Part shown: piece by piece, positions 63,029 to 64,000 of the stretch
Layout: every line of letters starts with the position of its first letter
Numbering within the stretch: position 1 is the stretch's first letter
Source: Azolla caroliniana
Lineage: Eukaryota > Polypodiophyta
NCBI GenBank assembly: GCA_043228905.1
Contig: JBHGNT010000007.1
Coordinates: 4,464,001-4,528,000 of the forward strand
Length of the DNA: 64,000 bases
Direction: 5' to 3'
Translations under genes and position numbers: made by a program
The notes under the pieces: generated by a model
What the model was told of the DNA's origin: nothing
Seen by the model: only the letters and a program-made list of their open reading frames with translations
The model's database searches: none

Positions 63029-64000
63029 ACCTAAATATATAAGGCTAGATAAGATGATAAAATCAAAATAACAAGTCAATTTATGAGCACATACAAAGAT
63101 GGACATATATAAATTAGTATCTAATACAATTACCTACTTTCTGTTGGAATAAATATGTAAAAATTATGTCCTCTAATTTATTTAGCCTAGTTACGTCCAC
63201 AAGGGAAGACCCTACATATGTGCATCGAACAATATCTTCATGGAGATGCAGATATTGTCGAACTTGCTTTGGCTGTATATCCGTGGGTGGAGTTCACTCA
63301 ATTTGATTCCAAACTAGGCAACCCAATAGTTGTCTGTTCCGAATTTGGGTGGTCCAACTGAAGAAGTGCTTCTCAAGGAGCCAACCATCTGAATGTGGGT
63401 ACATGATAAGGTATCTACTTTGTATATGTAATAAAGTGTGAACCATGCAATTGAAACTCGTTCATATGGCAGAGCTGAGAACACATCATCCAAAAAAATC
63501 CCTCCACCCAGATGAAATGTACGTAGAAATCTTTAACAAGGAAGCATGTATCTTATCAGAAATCTCCAAACCCAGTTGGAAAGCTCCCCTAGCCATACTA
63601 TAGTGCAGCGAAATGAATTCTGTATCCAAGAGGGAGAGCATCAAGACATTATAAGTCAGTTGAACACTGAGACCCTTGTGATCCTGCACTTTGAAAATAC
63701 ATGTGTAATTTAATGTCCTCCCACCCCTGTAAAAATCTACATGAAGAATAGCAATCATTGACATGAGTCTCTTTCAGGCTAAAGCACCTCATAGAAGCAA
63801 AAAATATTAGTCGAGATACAAGGGTCTTTTTCCTATTCACATATGGTCAGATTACAGTATCGATCAAAATCTTACAGTACGAATACAAACCACTAAGCCA
63901 ACTCCCCTGGCCCTGAGATACAATGTTATTTAACAAATCTGCTGTGACTAGTCATGGACAACATCGTGATGGACTACTATTTTATACAATGAATTGAATG
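63029..64000. other. Upstream region of DPM1, no further gene recognised
   Basis: The sequence immediately right of 63028 should hold the DPM1 promoter and 5' UTR. The frame of exon 1 stays open upstream to 63106, but the added residues do not look like DPM1. A 92-codon minus-strand frame at 63486-63764 has no recognisable domain. Confidence 0.5.

Overview
This window is nuclear DNA from a flowering plant, or at least a seed plant. It has AT-rich intergenic DNA, GT-AG introns, plant-only protein families, many simple-sequence repeats, and decayed LINE, SINE and LTR sequences. The species cannot be named from the sequence. All exon structures were built by hand from splice motifs, reading-frame phase and remembered family conservation. 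No search was run.

Layout. 1-2.9 kb: no gene seen. 2984-5519 (+): four-exon plant-specific protein of unknown function that resembles modules of the N-terminal region of extra-large G proteins. 9043-10347 (-): intronless FAD-dependent oxidoreductase (DAO fold, TDA3-like). 13103-18596 (-): four-exon BAH-PHD histone reader of the EBS/SHL family. 22770-24794 (-): gene with a TANGLED-like N-terminus, including a 15-codon first exon. 25-36.4 kb: repeat-rich block with a degenerate L1-type LINE on the minus strand, a second LINE tail on the plus strand, an 867-bp putative solo LTR inside the first LINE, three SINE-like elements and a nested palindrome. 36.7-49.0 kb (+): NADH-pyrophosphatase-type Nudix hydrolase joined in frame to a C-terminal Janus/PHPT1 (phosphohistidine phosphatase) domain. 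50630-51595 (-): Asn/Pro/Ser-rich membrane-anchored protein whose linker is encoded by telomere-like DNA. 56372-59052 (+): two-exon ataxin-10 homologue. 60985-63028 (-): complete eight-exon dolichol-phosphate mannosyltransferase catalytic subunit (DPM1).

The genes are unrelated housekeeping, chromatin, cytoskeletal and metabolic genes, with no operon-like logic. The most notable finding is the Nudix-Janus fusion. That gene also has a decayed tandem copy of its zinc-ribbon exon and an apparent GC-AG intron. The window as a whole is full of short (about 70-330 bp) tandem duplications, several of them touching exons, splice sites or promoters.
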